A stretch of DNA of 64,000 nucleotides from positions 124,001 to 188,000 of the forward strand of contig NZ_BPLU01000006.1 of assembly GCF_019656315.1 (NCBI RefSeq), given 5' to 3'. The notes beneath the pieces are model-generated. The model saw nothing but the letters and a program-made list of their open reading frames with translations. It did not search any database and was not told where the DNA came from. The stretch's first letter is position 1; the number at the start of each line of letters is the position of its first letter. The DNA comes from Flavobacterium sp. UMI-01. GTDB lineage: Bacteria > Bacteroidota > Bacteroidia > Flavobacteriales > Flavobacteriaceae. Both the position numbers and the translations under genes were made by a program. Shown here piece after piece: positions 61,652 through 64,000 of this stretch.

Positions 61652-61705
61652 ACAAACAGGAAAGCTGAAAACTGAATATAGTAAGCAAAAATTAAACTCT
61701 TAAAA

Positions 61706-62137
61706 ATGAAAAAAATCAATCTATTTATTTTGTTTTTACTTCTAAGCATAACAAGTTTTGGTCAAAACAACATTACCTATTCAAAAGACTATTTAGGAAA
61801 TACCGTGGCAAAAGACCAGTACGGTAGTATTATCGCAATAGGTTCAAAAGATTATCTAGGAAATTTTGTTTGGAAAGATCAAAATGGAAAAGTAATAAAT
61901 TCTGAATCAAAAGATTACAATGGAAATACAGTAAAAAAAGACCAATATGGAAATACTCAGAGTACTCAATCTACAGACTATTTAGGAAATAAAGTTGAAA
62001 AAGATCAATACGGTAATGTAATTTATACTTTATCTGAGGATTACCTCGGTAATTACATTAAAAAAGACAAGTATGGAAATATCTTAGGAACTTACAAAAA
62101 AGACTATTTAGGTAACTGGACTTACTATTCTAATTAA
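61706..62137 (+). CDS. Secreted 21-residue tandem-repeat protein
   Basis: The 143-residue protein has a signal peptide (to about residue 20, ending TSFGQ). Five full units and one partial unit of 21 residues follow, each with KDYLGN in the first half and KDQYGN in the second, spaced by a variable charged or hydrophobic pair of strands. The alternating pattern suggests a beta-solenoid or beta-hairpin repeat like YD/WG-type repeats. I do not recognise a named family. It starts 54 bases after the DUF4919 remnant. Confidence 0.75.
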   Translation: MKKINLFILFLLLSITSFGQNNITYSKDYLGNTVAKDQYGSIIAIGSKDYLGNFVWKDQNGKVINSESKDYNGNTVKKDQYGNTQSTQSTDYLGNKVEKDQYGNVIYTLSEDYLGNYIKKDKYGNILGTYKKDYLGNWTYYSN

Positions 62138-62154
62138 CTTAAAAAAAACCTAAT

Positions 62155-62526
62155 ATGAAAAAAATAATTATCCTATTGTCACTATTTATAGCAATATCAT
62201 CCTACGCACAAAGCAGATACAGTCAAATATCAACATCAACATTTAACCCCGAAGTGCCAAATCCAGATTATTACAAAGCAATGGCTGAACAAAAAATAGA
62301 GACAATTAAAAACAATATTTATTATTATGATAATTTAACTAAAAAAGCTTTAAAATTAGATACTGACCTAAAGTTTAAACAAGATATCTATGAAATTATA
62401 GAGTACATAAATTTACTTAAAGAAACTAATTCTATGAGTTTTAATGAAGTCGATTCATACTTAAATCTGATAGATAAAAAATATAATAAAGCAATTAAAA
62501 ATTATAATAAAAGAGTAAAAAACTAA
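62155..62526 (+). CDS. Small secreted helical protein, unknown
   Basis: The 123-residue protein has a signal peptide (MKKIIILLSLFIAISSYAQ). The mature region is helical and Lys/Asn/Tyr-rich, with NPDYYKAMAEQKIETIKNN and a C-terminal KKYNKAIKNYNKRVKN. I recognise no motif. It follows the repeat protein by 17 bases, and composition is strongly AT-biased like its neighbours in the island. Confidence 0.6.
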   Translation: MKKIIILLSLFIAISSYAQSRYSQISTSTFNPEVPNPDYYKAMAEQKIETIKNNIYYYDNLTKKALKLDTDLKFKQDIYEIIEYINLLKETNSMSFNEVDSYLNLIDKKYNKAIKNYNKRVKN

Positions 62527-62547
62527 GAAACCTTAATATGCCATATA

Positions 62548-62970
62548 ATGAAAAAAATTATTGTAGCCATAATTTTCCATACGATTTGTTACTCACAAAA
62601 TATTAATGGAAGTTACCAAAGTCGATTCAATTCGTTTAACAACCCTAATGATACAACTAAAAATTTTTTCAAACCAGAATTAAATACGATCATTATTGAT
62701 GTTTATGATTTTCCAGAAACAAATGGAAGTGTTACAATAATGAATAAAGATCAAGATGGCGAAACGTTGAGTTTAAAATATCAAATTACAGGCTCAAAAA
62801 GAACTGAGAAAGCAGATTCTGGAATATATTATTTTTATCCTGCAAAAATGTATATCAATAACATCCCAACTAGAACTCAATGCACAATTGCGATACATAG
62901 CAATTTAGATGACATAATAATTCTTTATACTGAAGCTGGTACAGTAGCAGTATTTGGAATAAAAAATTAA
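62548..62970 (+). CDS. Small secreted beta-rich protein, unknown
   Basis: The 140-residue protein has a short signal peptide (ending CYSQN) and a beta-rich mature domain (ELNTIIIDVYDFPETNGSVTI, LSLKYQITGSKR, and the end GTVAVFGIKN). The layout could be a lipocalin-like or small beta-barrel fold, but no family is recognised. It is closely spaced in the same-strand cluster. Confidence 0.6.
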   Translation: MKKIIVAIIFHTICYSQNINGSYQSRFNSFNNPNDTTKNFFKPELNTIIIDVYDFPETNGSVTIMNKDQDGETLSLKYQITGSKRTEKADSGIYYFYPAKMYINNIPTRTQCTIAIHSNLDDIIILYTEAGTVAVFGIKN

Positions 62971-62986
62971 TCTTAATTTATAAAAA

Positions 62987-63469
62987 ATGAAAAACTACTT
63001 AATAATTATCATGACATTACTAGTTAATGTAATAGCAAATGCGCAATGTGATTTCAAAATCAACAATCGGCCAGACGGGAATACAATAAAATATTTTAAT
63101 CCAAAACCTGTCATAAGACAATCCAATTATGAAGTTGGTGCTGCAATCTATAAAAACGAGACAACAAATAAGTTTATGGTTGGATTATCTGTGTTATTTG
63201 TTGGTATAAAACCAATGGATGTGACAGGTGATTTAACCATTCAAAATACTAGTCAAAAAAGTATTGTTTTAAAATTGATAAATTCAAACCAAATCAAAAT
63301 GAATGGAAGAAATTTAACTGTTGCTTTATTTGAATTAGACAACTTAAGTACAAAAATTCTTAAAAGTAATTCTTTGAAAACTTTGTTTTTCAAAATGAAT
63401 GGTAATATCTATGGAGCGACAGTTACAGAAAACAAATCAATATTAATTAACGAATTAAATTGTTTGTAA
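62987..63469 (+). CDS. Small secreted protein, unknown
   Basis: The 160-residue protein has a signal peptide (MKNYLIIIMTLLVNVIANAQ) immediately followed by CDFKINNRPDGNTIKYFNPKP, a beta-rich region, and the C-terminal LLINELNCL-like end with a terminal Cys (ILINELNCL). The two cysteines near each end could form a disulfide. No family is recognised. The stop lies 1 base before the next ATG. Confidence 0.6.
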   Translation: MKNYLIIIMTLLVNVIANAQCDFKINNRPDGNTIKYFNPKPVIRQSNYEVGAAIYKNETTNKFMVGLSVLFVGIKPMDVTGDLTIQNTSQKSIVLKLINSNQIKMNGRNLTVALFELDNLSTKILKSNSLKTLFFKMNGNIYGATVTENKSILINELNCL

Positions 63470-63470
63470 A

Positions 63471-63836
63471 ATGGGAAATGGTCTCAATAATTTATTTTTT
63501 ACACTTATCTTTTTTTTTCAATCAAAGATTCTTTTTTCACAAGAAGATATTTATGAACCTATAGGAGGGAGTTATCATTCAGATGATATTATTGGAAATC
63601 CGATGAACTTTGAATCAACATTGTCACTTTTATTACCTGGTATTATTCTTTTGTTTCTAGGATATTTAATTTTAGTAAAGTCAAAAAGTTCATGGGGTCT
63701 AATCGGTATGGTTTTCATATTAATAGGTGTGGTTTGTGTTGCTCCAGCTATAATTTCTTTATCAGTAATTCTATCATTAATAGGAGTTGTTGGTTTTATA
63801 TTATTTATTATTATGTGCTTTTTTAGAAACAATTAG
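63471..63836 (+). CDS. Small membrane protein, unknown
   Basis: The 121-residue protein has an N-terminal hydrophobic segment (LFFTLIFFFQSKILFSQ) that may be a cleaved signal, then two or three membrane helices (LLPGIILLFLGYLILV; LIGMVFILIGVVCVAP; VILSLIGVVGFILFIIMCFF). It is packed directly after the preceding secreted-protein gene, suggesting translational coupling and a joint role. Confidence 0.6.
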   Translation: MGNGLNNLFFTLIFFFQSKILFSQEDIYEPIGGSYHSDDIIGNPMNFESTLSLLLPGIILLFLGYLILVKSKSSWGLIGMVFILIGVVCVAPAIISLSVILSLIGVVGFILFIIMCFFRNN

Positions 63837-63923
63837 AACATTTTCGATTATAATTTTAAAAATGAACTTATCCCTCAACAACAAAATACTCTTAACTTAG
63901 TGTAGTTATTAAAAAGTTTGAAT

Positions 63924-64000
63924 ATGGAAAAAACCAAACAAGAATACGCAAAGGGAGCAATCCTAAATAAACTTGTTGAATCTTGTCTCAATTTCAATCC
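63924..64000 (+). CDS. Start of an unidentified gene (partial, runs off the window)
   Basis: An ATG at 63924 opens a frame that continues to the last base and begins MEKTKQEYAKGAILNKLVES. No signal peptide is visible, so the product is probably cytoplasmic, unlike its upstream neighbours. The visible 25 residues are too few to name it. Confidence 0.45.
   Translation, partial: MEKTKQEYAKGAILNKLVESCLNFN

Overview
This window looks like chromosomal DNA of a Flavobacterium-type bacterium (Bacteroidota, Flavobacteriia). It is AT-rich. Several genes have a TAnnTTTG -7 promoter element a short distance upstream. The type IX secretion/gliding apparatus is represented by a PorZ-like protein and a type B sorting domain. 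Other lineage-typical content is a TonB receptor/DUF5689 pair, DUF3078, DUF2480 and DUF4919 proteins, and palindromic intergenic repeats. Most of the window is ordinary housekeeping sequence.

Layout: 1-8.2 kb holds the end of a porZ-like gene, recO, ileS, a DksA-like gene, lspA, a small lipoprotein, a 5-formyl-THF cyclo-ligase and an M14-like deacylase. 8.4-16.1 kb holds uvrC, a patatin/beta-barrel protein, a probable small RNA, and the compact set DUF3108-tryptophan dioxygenase-M23 peptidase. 16.1-26.9 kb holds a T9SS cargo protein, pgi, a small membrane protein, an RlpA-like protein, a CYTH protein, dinB, a MscS channel, gpsA, an aldose epimerase, a stand-alone small domain and an enoyl-CoA hydratase. 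26.9-38.9 kb is a heme region: a sensor kinase, hemJ, hemH, an AraC regulator, then hemA, hemC, hemD, hemE, hemF and hemB, ending with a small cytochrome c. This supplies most steps from glutamyl-tRNA to protoheme. An IS200-like REP-associated transposase and its palindromes sit between hemF and hemB. 39-49.9 kb holds a TonB receptor with a DUF5689 lipoprotein, an AsmA-like protein, two tandem FKBP lipoproteins, hflX and a small secreted protein. 50-54.5 kb is a suf-type Fe-S operon (sufS, a lipoprotein, sufE, an inserted GxxExxY gene, a SufT/DUF59 gene, DUF2480), followed by DUF3078. 54.7-58.9 kb holds a serine hydrolase, a Gfo/Idh/MocA oxidoreductase and rseP.

At 59.0 kb a tRNA-Asn gene is followed directly by a tyrosine recombinase, an XRE repressor with an operator-like palindrome, and a run of small, mostly unrecognised secreted or membrane proteins continuing to the window edge. 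One of these is a 21-residue tandem-repeat protein and one is a frameshifted DUF4919 gene. This is the accessory part of the window and looks like the left end of an element integrated at tRNA-Asn.

The most interesting signals outside that island are these. A TTTAGA-N5-TCTAAA palindrome occurs both in the araC/hemA intergenic region and in the sufS leader, suggesting shared iron control of heme and Fe-S assembly. Palindromic or tandem repeats are inserted in frame inside ileS and hemF, and possibly hemB. A RAYT/REP colony lies in the heme cluster. There is also a candidate small RNA near 12.9 kb and a three-way-junction element near 47.6 kb. No CRISPR array, rRNA or recognised riboswitch was seen.
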